A stretch of 64,000 bases of DNA, taken from positions 107,148,949-107,212,948 of the forward strand of contig OX457060.1 of NCBI GenBank assembly GCA_949752795.1. Direction: 5' to 3'. Shown piece by piece: positions 22,678 to 33,292 of the stretch. The notes beneath the pieces are model-generated. The model saw nothing but the letters and a program-made list of their open reading frames with translations. It did no database searches and was not told the origin of the DNA. How positions within the stretch are numbered: position 1 is the first letter of the stretch; each line of letters starts with the position of its first letter. Origin of the DNA: Hyperoodon ampullatus. Taxonomy: Eukaryota > Chordata > Mammalia > Artiodactyla > Ziphiidae. The translations under genes were made by a program, and so were the position numbers.

Positions 22678-25645
22678 AATGTTAAAAGATTATCTGCTTA
22701 ATAGTCAGAGAGTCTAGCAGATCCCTAGGGATAATTAGACAGAATCACACTATGGAAACTGGGAGGCACATCAGACATATAATTTCTAATACATTTTAAG
22801 TAGTGGCTCTCCACTTTTGCCCTGTAATTATTTCTCACACAATATGATCCATCCCAAGGCAGAATTTTTGTATATAAACATAACTTTCTGTGGGAACGAC
22901 TAATGAAGGAGCAATGATCAGTGCTATCTAGCACAAGGACATGCATAAATCATAATCTCAAAATGCAAAAAACAGAATGAACTACTCTGTTAATCAACAG
23001 TTACAGTCCTCAATACATTGGTATCTTCCAAACTAATGACATCAAGTAGACTTTCATTCTAGCTAAAACTTTCTAACCCACAAAAGCAATATGAATATGT
23101 TTATTATTTCCAAATTTCCTAATATATTTCCTAATTAACTATAATTTGGGGCAACATACTAATAGCATTTCTATCAAAGCCAGTATTTTAATCAAACCAA
23201 ATGTTCCCCAACATATTTTATACATTTAATTTTTTATAAATTAATCTAATGTTTTATTATATAAGAATTGTGTTCATCTCTAACTTACTTAAAATTCTGC
23301 CACAGGACAAAATCTGTAGACAGATTTTTACAAACTTGAGATCCAACATAATATTTGGAAACCAACCAGACAATGATTGATAAAAAAGTAAATTAATATT
23401 TTTTTCTGTTCCACCTAGAGTCAAGACCAAGACAGGAAATTAAGCACCGTATTGCTTTCTAGTTTTTTTCTAGGTTTAGTCACTGTGGAGTCACAAAATC
23501 CTCTGTGTGTGTGTGTGTGGACAGTAAGGAGAGGTTTCTAACCTGACCTTTCGTTCTCCCTTAGACCCAGGATTTTGTCACAGTTCCCATATATGTGCAC
23601 ACCCTGCTAATGTCGTATTATAAAGCCCTAAGCTTTGGCAGATGCCATCTAGGTAAATGTTATTCAATATCCCTTCATCCTTCGGAACTCTATTTGTCTC
23701 CTCCATTTGTTTTCTTAACTTTCCCTCCAGCTCATTCATTTAAAACAAAAGCAGGTCTTATATTCACGTATTAGTTAATATATTTGGTGTTTTGAACTGG
23801 GAGAACTGTTCTCTACATCTTGCTAATGTAATTCCAAAAACTTCCTTTTAATTATATTTTCTGAACTGCATCAATTTTTATTGTGCTTTAACCTGTTCCC
23901 TCTACAGAAGCCTGGATGAGGTGAAGTAGAAGTTACATCTACTTGTCCTTACTGGTTAGACATGTCCGGAGTTATTCTATTTCTCAAAGAAGAGGTTGAG
24001 CTAAAAAATGTAGGGAATTTTTAAAGCGGTCTTTTATTTTATTGCTGGGTCTAGCTCTTCCAATCAGAATGCAGAATAAACTCTAAGACTAATTACAGGC
24101 TTTGTTTGAATTGTGAAGATCTGGCCTAGCTTTTGTTGGTAGGTATCTAACCACCAGATCTAGTAGCTAGTAGCTTTGTGAAGGGAAACAAGGAAACACA
24201 AAACAAACTCAAATGATTAGATTTTTTGTGAAGTTTATCCCAAAAGATGTGGCCACTTTGACAAAACAAAGACACGTGATGTGTAGTTCATTTGGATATT
24301 TACAGCACAATAAAGGAAGACATTTCCATATATATTATTGAAATGTAATGAACTAGTCAGAGTCAGTGAGGGAATATCATTTTGGAAATATGGCATATAT
24401 ACACACACTTCAATAATATTTTGCAAGTTTGTCCAAAATAATTGCTATCTGCAGAGCAAAATAGTGGACCAATTGAGGAATAGAAATATGAAAACAAACT
24501 CTCACTCTTCATGCCTTTTTGAAACTAATCTTATCACATGAAGCATGTTTTGCTAAGCCTCTCTATTTGATTTAATCATGAAAAAAAGAAGAGTAAATTA
24601 TCCACTTCCATTTAATTGAATGATGAAACATTTGCAAAACTGTTGTTGGACCCGGTTGACATGAGGAAGAATTGTTTCCCTAAATATACTTGGCCTTCTC
24701 TCAGCCCTTTTAACCTCCCTGTCCCTAGATGAATATTGAATGGTTCTATCTATAAATTTACAAAGAATAACCTGGGCAAGAATAACATGGGCAGGTTTCT
24801 CCTCGTCTTCTTGAAAGAGTTTCTAGACATCACAAGCTTGAGTTCACAATTCTGCTTCATTCCTTCTCTTCAATTTTATCTTGGCACTGCTTGTTAACTT
24901 TCTGAAACCTGATAGGGTAAATTCTAGGATTTATCTAACAAGCTAACTTGTCTCTCAAATCAATTTATGTTTTTCAATCTAACTTCTATCAGAAATAGAG
25001 ATTATATTTTGGCTTCCATCTTTAACTTTTGTTTTATTTCTTTAAAAACTGCTATTTATAAGAGGTCATCCCAGAGATCCCAATAAAACCATGTACATTT
25101 TCTATGGTTTCTTATTGAATTATATGTGCTCGATTGCTCCTTCTATATAAATTAAGACATAATTAATATCAAATCAATCTCTACCAGATTCATAGGAGAT
25201 GTAAGTGTAAAAGCAATTAGAAGACCTACTTAAGAGAAAATTGTTGAAAAATGTGAAATCTGGTACGTTTTATCAAGCCATATAAATTGGTCACCAGGCT
25301 GATGCTGACTGAAAGTTTGTATTTTAAAGCATTTAAAATTTCATATATGCCAAAAAATATTCAGTTTCCCTCACGATTATTATATCACATCATTTCTGTA
25401 ATGGTCTTTCTTTATTTAGAGATTACAAACCACAGGCTCAGACACAATCTTAGGGAGTACCTAATGCACTTGCCTTATTTTCCTGTAGAAACCAAAGACT
25501 GGAGAAATTGAATTATTTCTTCAAAATCACACAGCTAACCAGAAACAGAGACACAATTCAATTCAGTTTTAGGAAAAAGATCAAACTCTTCAGATGTTTA
25601 AGTACTTACTCAAAGAGACATTTACTATTATTTAAATAATATGAA
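22678..25645. other. Non-coding AT-rich DNA, no recognised feature
   Basis: About 3 kb without a recognised repeat or gene. A short (GT)n run lies at 23503-23518. Isolated short open frames (22725-22946, 24235-24426, 24338-24541, 25287-25511) carry no known domain. Confidence 0.4.
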
Positions 25646-25649
25646 GGCT

Positions 25650-25900
25650 TACATTTGTTGAACAACTAATATATGCTGAACACTGTTCTTAGCATTTTAC
25701 ATACATTGTCTCATTTCATACCACAAATCTACAGGATATACATATTATTATACTCATGTTCTAGATGATGAAAGTTAGACTTAGAAAGGTAACTTGCCCC
25801 CTCCTTGTATGGTTAGTAAATGCGGCAGCTGGGATGTGAAACCAGGCCTGATAAATATGAAGTTAACACTTTACTCTGAAGCTAATCTGTCTCTTAAAGT
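25650..25900 (-). mobile_element. MIR SINE, antisense
   Basis: The order TTGTTGAACAACTAATATAT, GAACACTGTTCTTAGCATTT, TACATACATTGTCTCATTTC, AGAAAGGTAACTTGCC, AAATGCGGCAGCTGGGATGT and GAAACCAGGCCTG follows the full reverse-complement MIR consensus. This is the most complete MIR in the window. Confidence 0.9.
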
Positions 25901-26369
25901 ATAAATGATTACCAATTTTCATCTTAGTTCTACATTTTTTTCAGTTTCCAACTTCTTCATCTTATCGTTATGGGTAAGCTTTCATTTAAGTTTGTGTTAC
26001 AAACAAAATAATGCTAAAAGTAAACAGTGTTCAAACACAGATACTCAGCAGTTTTCTTTTACTTGTAATATATAAATATGTTCCCAGAATCTCACACATA
26101 GAAAGGAGAACTTAATGTCAATAACCAAATTAAAATTTTAATTATCATAACTTTGCATCATGGCTTCTGTGCAGTTTCACAAAATGCTTAACCTATTTTG
26201 GGAATCTGTGAAGACAGGTATACATTTATTTATCTATGATACAAACAAAAGTACACACAAAAAATAATAATAATTAAAATAATAATAATTACTACTTAAG
26301 GTACTTGTTACTGCCTAGCATTTAATAAATATAAACTTGTAGTATAAAGTTTACTTATACATTTAAGTA

Positions 26370-26535
26370 CTAAGAGATAGATAATATTATTTATTCACCT
26401 CATACCCAGTTTACAGGTAAGAAAGCTGGGGGAAAGTAAGTAAACTTTAAGTTATCCAAGATTACCCTGGTAGATAGTGGATTTAAATCTGAGTAGACCA
26501 GCCACAGAGTCCATGATTCTAACCATTATTTGTTA
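26370..26535 (-). mobile_element. MIR SINE fragment, antisense
   Basis: CCCAGTTTACAGGTAAGAAA, AAGTTATCCAAGATTACCCT and AGTGGATTTAAATCTGAGTA line up with the recalled reverse MIR core (cattttacagatgaggaaac; aaggtcacacagc; gattcgaaccc). Confidence 0.75.
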
Positions 26536-26753
26536 CTGCCTCAGTAAATAGTTTTGGGTCTTACTATACTTAAATTAAAACAATGGGATCTTTTGAACTG
26601 CCTAGTTCAACCAATTAAGCTCTATTGCTTAAAACTTATAGCAGCAAAAGACAAACCCAATGCAAAGTTCATTAGTTGTTAGACATTATTTATTATGTAT
26701 AGATCACAGCTATAGAAAATACTATAAATACAGCATTGGACTTTTTTCTAGAG

Positions 26754-26961
26754 CAGCACTGTCCAATAGAACTTTGTGCAATGATGAAAAGTTTTGATAT
26801 CTGAGTTGTCCAATACAGTAGCCACTTGTGACTACTGAGCACTTAGAATGTGGCTAGTATGACTGGGGAACTGATTTTTTAAATTTTATTTAATTTTAAT
26901 GAATTTAAATTTAAATAAAAGAGACCCATGTGGCTAGTAGCTACCATATTGGACAGCTCAG
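26754..26961. mobile_element. hAT-type MITE with inverted termini and 8-bp target duplication
   Basis: The left end CAGCACTGTCCAATAG and right end TATTGGACAGCTCAG form imperfect inverted repeats sharing CTGTCCAATA. Flanking 8-mers TTCTAGAG (26746-26753) and CACTAGAG (26962-26969) match at 6 of 8 positions, as expected of an aged hAT target duplication. Internal repeats of GCCACTTGTGACTACTGAGC and CATGTGGCTAGTAGCTACCA match a common mammalian hAT-Charlie non-autonomous element. It has no coding capacity. I do not assign a specific MER number. Confidence 0.85.
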
Positions 26962-26969
26962 CACTAGAG

Positions 26970-28018
26970 AATGTCCTAAAATAATGGCTTTCAGTCCTTT
27001 ATGACTGTGACTAGAGTAAGAAATATATTTTACATCACAATGTCATATACCATAATTGTGTGATTGTTTCTGTATGCCTATAGCCAAAATGAAATTTTTA
27101 CAAAATAACACTTACTAACCAACATTCAATCTGCTATTAGCTGTTCAATTCTATAGTTTAGTGAAAATTATGACTCACAAATTGATTTTATGGTATATGA
27201 ACAGTTTGAAATCCATTTCACAACTCTTCAGCAAATGATTTGTAGGTATAAAAGTGTCGTTTTCACTCTCATTTTCTAGAGAGCTGAAAGCCACTCCCAA
27301 GCGCCAACACAAGCTGCACTGAACATTTTACTCTTGTACATCTTTTACTGTGGCTAAAAGAAAATAAGAGTGCCTTGAGTCTTGAAAATAGAGAATCTCA
27401 GTGGTAGGTTTATTATCTGTTTTCAGTGGATCTGGTACTGATGGTTATAAAGTGTGTTCAGGAATGTTTGAAGATAGAGAACCTCCCCTTTTCAGGCCAA
27501 AAGTCTAAGAAGTGTGCTCAGGGATACGTGAATCTGCAAAACACCACAGTGGATCTCAGGAGGAAGGCTAAGGAATTGATCAAAGCTAGAAGGAAATCTA
27601 GGAAGGGAGACTGAGGCGAGGAACAAAAGCAGTCTTCCCTTTCCTGAGTACAAGAGTCTGCTTCATGTCTCAGAATCCACTTACACACACCCACCTTAGT
27701 GACTGAATAATCTCATCCTCAAAATAACAAAGGGACATATTAAAACTCTCAGTCACCGTTAGCATATGGCAAATCTAATGTTTGTTGATGATGTCTGCTA
27801 ATAAAAGTTCTTCCTTAAACAGTATATAAAAGTATTGACAAGTAGAATGTGTCAGGCTGTCCTGTGTTATCTCTTGTATCTGGATGAAGGCTATGGATCT
27901 TCCCTTTCAGTCTATGAACTTGGTCTAGGCTTTTTAATAGTACTATTATAATAATTCAGCTTAATTGATTGCAAACAAAAATATACACAGTAAGTTATTG
28001 AAACAATTGTATAATCTT
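26970..28018. other. Non-coding DNA, no recognised feature
   Basis: The open frame 27426-27614 has a Lys/Arg-rich C-terminus but no recognised domain. At 27440-27545 two related stretches (GTGTGTTCAGGAATGTTTGA and GTGTGCTCAGGGATACGTGA) hint at an old local duplication. Confidence 0.35.
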
Positions 28019-28021
28019 TTA

Positions 28022-28098
28022 CCTTTGTGACAAGGAGTTTAAATTTTTGTTTTTCTTGTCCTTTGTGACAAGGAGTTTAAATTTTTTGTTTTTCCTGT
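28022..28098. repeat. Tandem duplication of a 38-39 bp unit
   Basis: Two adjacent copies of CCTTTGTGACAAGGAGTTTA plus a T-rich second half lie at 28022-28059 and 28060-28098. They differ by one T insertion and one T/C change. This is non-microsatellite sequence, so it is a discrete duplication. Confidence 0.95.
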
Positions 28099-28099
28099 T

Positions 28100-29395
28100 C
28101 CACTTATATGTGTTAAAATTAGGCTTACTATTAGATGTGTATGAAATCTTATCAGTGTGATCTGAAGTTGGAAAACTGAAAGTCAAACCAACTTTATAAT
28201 AATTTTCAAAATCAGTGTTAATGTTTTTTTTTTCTTTTTCCTTTTTGAATTGTTCTTTAGGTTATCAAAACACTATCTCCTCTGTTTATTTATCTTCTCA
28301 ACCCCACTGAAAATTTATCTATTTTTCTAAAGTCTTGTCTTGAATTTGTTCTAAATGCATTGCCTGACCCTGCATTCCAATTTCTAAGCAGTTTGTGGGA
28401 AGTTTTTGTAAAGTTATTTTACAGTATTCAATGTTAGAGATTAGCAAATTTATGTCAAGTGGGTGGATGTCTATACCAGAAAAATACAGATGAAAATGTG
28501 TTGTCTCATTCTCCATTAACCTCCATTCATTTTTTTCACAAATATATTGTAGTTTTTTAAATATTCATGGGATTTTTCTCAGATTAAAATTTATCACAGG
28601 CTTACATAAAACAATTCAAAGAGAATATAGAAGAAAAAGAGAATAAAAATGAATTTGGGTGTTTTTCTGTACATTTTCTCCCTGTTTTCAATTTTAGTAT
28701 ATATGCTTTGAAGTAAGCATCACATAATGGTTTATAAAGTTTATGATCTTCAAACTTTCAAAGCCAAAGTACCTTTAATGTTAATTTTCTGAGGTGTCAT
28801 GTGTTTGTAACAAATACACTAAAGATTACATTTTATTTGTTCATTGATTGTGATGGTTTCTTAGAATGGTTTTCTTCTAAGAGGAGGAGAAATTATAGGA
28901 ATAATGATATTTGGTTGGATATTTTGCTCTCTTACAAAATCTCTTTTTATTTCACTTATTGTGTACACTTCATGAAAATGTGCTCAAGTGATATAGAGTA
29001 TTATATTTATGTATGTATGTATATGTATAGGTATATGTGTGTGTTTATGTGTGTGTGTGTGTCATCAATGTTAAAATAGGAAACTAGGGAATATAATATT
29101 TCCAGCAAATAAAGATATGATTCTTTCTGTGTTCTGTAGAAACCCTGCCTAAAATTCCCAAAGATGCAAAAGGCATGCCATTTTGCTAGGCTATACTTAT
29201 TAAAAAGTCATTTTTTATACTGAGCCAAACTTTGTTTGGCTGTAACTTCCACAAGGTAATACTAATTATACTGTAAAAAAATAATAGCTGGTCTTCAAAG
29301 TGATATATTTTCAACTATAGGTTCCAATCATTAAAAGAGCTTTATTGATTTTCCTGTTGAGAGCATAATAAATTTTATGAATGACATATATTATA
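28100..29395. other. Non-coding AT-rich DNA, no recognised feature
   Basis: No repeat family recognised. GTATGTATGTATAT/GTGTGTGTGT low-complexity sequence lies at about 29010-29062. The open frame at 28801-29079 ends in that tract and is not credible. Confidence 0.4.
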
Positions 29396-29399
29396 CTAT

Positions 29400-29905
29400 A
29401 AAGTATCTTTAATAAATAAACAATCATTCATAACCTTATAATCCAGAGAAAAAAACTATTAATATTTTTATATAAGGTGTCAGCATTTTAGTGAATATAT
29501 ACATAGCCACATCTTAGATAAAATTTTTTTGAACCTACATATAATTTTATGCCTACTTTGTTCCGTTATGCAATGATATCTTATCATATATGTGTCTGTG
29601 TATATATATATAAAATCTAAGTTTTATTGGATGCAAGATATTCTATCACTGGAAGATAATATAATTATTTAATCAAATTTTTACTAATGGACGTACACAT
29701 CATTTGCTGCATTTACTTTTCTAAATAATGCTGAAATTAAAGTCATTTTTTGTATAAATTTATGTCTTTGAGGACATCATTCTATTTGTAGTATTTAAGA
29801 ATTTTATAGTCTTTTCTTAAAATTAATTTCTATAAATTAATGTGCTGGGTCAAGTTACTTTGTATATTTTTAACAACATTGATACATATTACCCTTTATA
29901 TAGTG
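29400..29905 (-). mobile_element. Old LINE-1 (L1ME/HAL1-like) 3' end, antisense
   Basis: GCAATGATATCTTATCATAT, TTATTTAATCAAATTTTTAC, CTAAATAATGCTGAAATTAA, GTGCTGGGTCAAGTTACTTT and TTAACAACATTGATACATAT follow a recalled ancient LINE-1 3' region in reverse orientation. No frame is preserved. Confidence 0.68.
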
Positions 29906-30084
29906 TCTGGCTCCTGAGAATGGAGAAATGGATATTTGAAACCAACTCCCACTGTGACCAACCAGAAAACCTGAACAAAGGGCCTTCCCTTTGATATCAC
30001 TGGAGACTAACAAAGTAGTGTTTCTCATACATTTTAAATGAAATAACACCAAATTCACAACAAATTCAAATTTTCCTTAAATCC

Positions 30085-30386
30085 AGCCCCTAGCTCATTT
30101 TACTAAGTCAGAATTTTCTTGATACTAAAATTTGAAAATGATATCACAAGAAGAGGAATATCAGGCCAATCTCAACTCTTAAAAGTAAATGCAAAAATAC
30201 AAATTATCAAATAAATTGAATTAGAAGTACATTCAAAGTTAATATATCCAGAAATATATAATTGTTTTTAATGTTTGAAAATTATGAGCATCTCCATATA
30301 TGGAAAAATCATTTTTTAAACAATTCAATATCAATTTATTATCAAAAATCCTAACACACTACAACTGAGAGGTTTTATTAACTAGT
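30085..30386 (+). pseudogene. Ancient LINE-1 ORF2 fragment, left part (split by the younger LINE-1)
   Basis: CTCATTTTACTAAGTCAGAA, GATATCACAAGAAGAGGAAT, ATCAGGCCAATCTCAACTCT and GTAAATGCAAAAATAC correspond to the reverse-transcriptase region of LINE-1 ORF2 (family peptide 'ITLIPKP…NYRPISL'). All frames are broken. The sequence resumes at 37486 after the inserted LINE-1. The best reading is one old element cut in two. Confidence 0.75.
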
Positions 30387-30400
30387 TAAAGGGAATCTAC
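30387..30400. repeat. Target-site duplication of the full-length LINE-1, left copy
   Basis: The 14-mer TAAAGGGAATCTAC is repeated perfectly at 37486-37499, immediately after the LINE-1 A-rich end. Confidence 0.95.
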
Positions 30401-32339
30401 AGGAGAGGACCTTCAAGATGGCGGAGGAGTAAGATGTGGAGATCACCTTCCTCCCCACAAATACATCAAAAATAATCTACATGTGGAACAACTCTTACAG
30501 AACACCTACTGAATGCTGGCAGAAAGCATCAGTCTTCCCTAAAGGCAAGAAAATCCCCAAGTACCTGGGTAGGACAAAAGAAAAAAGAAAAAACAGAGAC
30601 AAAAGAATAGGAACAGGACCTGCACCTCTGGGAGGGAGCTGTGAAGGAAGAAATGTTTCCACACACTAGGAAGCCCCTTCACTGGTGGAGACAGGTGGTG
30701 GGCAGGGGGAAACTTTTGAGCCATGGAGGAGAGTGCAGCTACAGGCATGCGGCCAGCAAACTGGAGAGATTCCCACACAGAGGAATGGTGCTGACCAGCA
30801 CTCAACAGCCTGAGAGCCTTGTCTGCTCATCTGCCAAGGCAGGTGGAGGCTGGGAGCTGAGGCTTGGACTTCAGATCCTAGGGAGAGGACTGGGGTTGGC
30901 TGCATAAGCATAGCCTGAAGGGGTCTAGTGCACCACATGTAGCTGGGAGGGAGTCCGGGAAAAAGTCTGGACCTGCCTAAGACGCAAGAGACTATTGTCT
31001 TGGGGTGCGTGAGGAGAAGGGATTCCTTCCCTGTCTGCCCACAGAAGGCAGAGAACTGCCTAAATTAGCTCCAGAGACAGGGGTGAGCTGTGGCTATCAT
31101 CTTGGATCCCAGAGATGGGCATAAAACGCTAATGCTGCTCATGCAGCCACCAAGAATCCTGTGTGCAAGCACAGGGCACTATTCACACCTCCCCTCCCAA
31201 GAGGCTGTGCACCCCGCCATTGACTGGGTCCCATGATCCAGGGCCAACTTCCCCAGGAGAACACATGGCACGCCTCAGGCTGTTGCAATGTCATGCCAGC
31301 CTCTGCCACTGTAGGCTCGCCCCACATCCGTACCCCTCCTTCCCCCTGCCTGAGAGAGCCAGACCACCCTAACCAGCTGCTCCTTTAACCCCATCCTGTC
31401 TGGGTGGGAACAGATGCCTGAGGGCGACCTACACACAGAGGTGGGGCTGAAACCAAAACTGAACCACAGGAGCCATGTGAACAAAGAAGAGAAAGGGAAA
31501 TCTCTCCCAGCTGCCTCAGGAGCAGCGGATGAGATCCCCACAAACAACGTGATGTACCCTGTATCTGTGGAATACCTGAATAGACAATGAATCCTCCAAA
31601 AAATGAGGCAGTGGAATTGGGAGCAACTGTAGACTTGGGGTCTGCTGTCTGTGACTGATTTGTTTCTGATTTTTATATTTTTCTTAGTATAATTTTTAGT
31701 GCTTGTTATCATTGGTGGATTTGTTTATTGGTTTGGTTGCTGTCTTTTTTTATTATTAATATTTTTTCAATTTTTAAAAATATTTTTTAATATTTTATTT
31801 CAATAAATTTTTTTTCTTCCTTTTTTTCTCCCTTTTCTTCTGAGACATGTGGCCGACAGGGTCATGGTGCTCTGGCCTGGTGTCAGACCTCAGCCTCTGA
31901 GGTGGGAGAGCCAAGTTCAGGACATTGCACCACCAGAGGCCTCCCAGCCCCATGTAATATCAATCAGGGAGAGCTCTCCCAGAGATCTCCATCTCAACGT
32001 TAAGACCCAACTCCACCGAATGGCCAGCAAGTTGCAGTGCTGGATGCCCTAGGTCAATCAACTAGCAAAAAAGGAACACAACCACACCCATTAGCAGAGA
32101 AGCTGCCTAAAATCATACCAAGTTCAGAGACACCCGAAAACACACCACTCGATGCAGCCCTGCCCACCAGAAAGACAAGATCCAGCCCCACCCACCAGAA
32201 CACAGGCACCAGTCTCCTCCACCAGGAAGCCTAAACAAGCCATTGAAACAAACTCACCCACTGGGAGCAGACACAAAAAACAACAGGAACTATGAGCCTG
32301 CAGACTCTGAAAATGAGACCCCAAACACAGTAAGTTAAA
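30401..32339 (+). promoter_or_regulatory. LINE-1 5' UTR (internal promoter region)
   Basis: About 1.9 kb of relatively GC-rich sequence precedes the ORF1 remains. It carries short open frames on both strands (30436-30669, 30641-30938, 31139-31712, 31849-32408), none resembling a known protein. A T/A-rich stretch occupies about 31740-31830. The 5' UTR holds the internal pol II promoter of LINE-1; only the YY1-type motif could be pinned down. Confidence 0.75.
30413..30426 (+). promoter_or_regulatory. YY1-type motif at the LINE-1 5' end
   Basis: TCAAGATGGCGGAG lies about 13 bp into the element. The human LINE-1 5' UTR has the same CAAGATGGCGG motif at the equivalent place, where YY1 fixes the transcription start. 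The position and match suggest this copy retains its original 5' end; activity is inferred only. Confidence 0.7.
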
Positions 32340-33235
32340 AAAAAGCGAGAAGACAGAGAAATATGCAGCAGATGAAGGAGCAAAGTAAAAACACACCAGA
32401 CCAAACAAATGAAGAGGAAATAAGCAGTCTACCTGAAAAATAATTCAGAGAAATGATAGTATATATGATCCAAAATCTTGGACATATAATGTAGAAAATA
32501 CAAGAAACATTTAACAAGGACCTAGAAGAACTAAAGAGCAAACAAACAATGATGAACAACACAATAAATGAAATTTAAAATTCTCTAGAATGAAACAATA
32601 GCAGAATAACAGAGGCAGAAGAACGGATAAGTGACCTGGAAAATAAAGTAGAGGAAATAACAACCACAGAGGGGAATAAAGAAAAAAGAATGAAAAGAAT
32701 TGAGGACAGTCTCAGAGTCCTCTGACACAATATTAAATGCACCAACATTTGAATTATAGGAGTCCTAGAAGAAGAGAAAAAGAAAGGGACTCAGAAAATA
32801 TTTGAAGAGATTATAGTTGAAAGCTTCCCTAATATAGGAAAGGAAATAGTCAATCAAGTCGAGGAAGTGCAGAGAGTCCCATACAGAATAAATCGAAGGA
32901 GAAAAATGCCAAGACACATATTAATCAAACTACCAAAAATTAAATGTAGAGAAAAAATATTAAAAGCAGCAAGAGAAAAGCAACAAATAAGATACAGGGA
33001 ATCCCTATAAGGTTAACAGCTGATCTTTCAGCAGAAACTCTGAAAACCAGAAGAGAATGGCAGGACATATTTAAAGTGATGAAAGGGAAAAACCTACAAA
33101 CAAGATTACTCTACCAAGGAAGGATCTCATTCAGGTTCGACTGAGAAAGTAAAATCTTTACAGACAAGCAAAACTTAAGAGAATACAGCACCACCAAACC
33201 AGCTTTACAACAAATGCTAAAGGAACTTCTCTAGG
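32340..33235 (+). pseudogene. LINE-1 ORF1 (ORF1p) pseudogene
   Basis: ORF1p is the trimeric RNA-binding protein of the LINE-1 particle. The recognisable order is NTPDQTNEEEISSLPEK from the N-terminal part, EERISDLENKVEEITTTEG and KRMKRIEDSLRVL in the coiled coil, GTQKIFEEIIVESFPNIGKE and VEEVQRVPYRINRRRKMPRH in the RRM, and KIKCREKILKAAREKQQIRY in the C-terminal domain. The end aligns with LKELL then a stop near 33235. In-frame stops and at least one frameshift (around 33000-33010) break the frame. A likely ATG is at 32363, although the original start may lie slightly upstream. Confidence 0.88.
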
Positions 33236-33292
33236 CAGGAAATACAAGAGAAGGAAAAGACATACAAAAACAAACCCAAAACAATTAAGAAA

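Noticed and set aside
27426..27614. Basic C-terminal frame resembling a small nuclear protein
   Set aside because: 62 codons with no recognised family and no support from flanking sequence.
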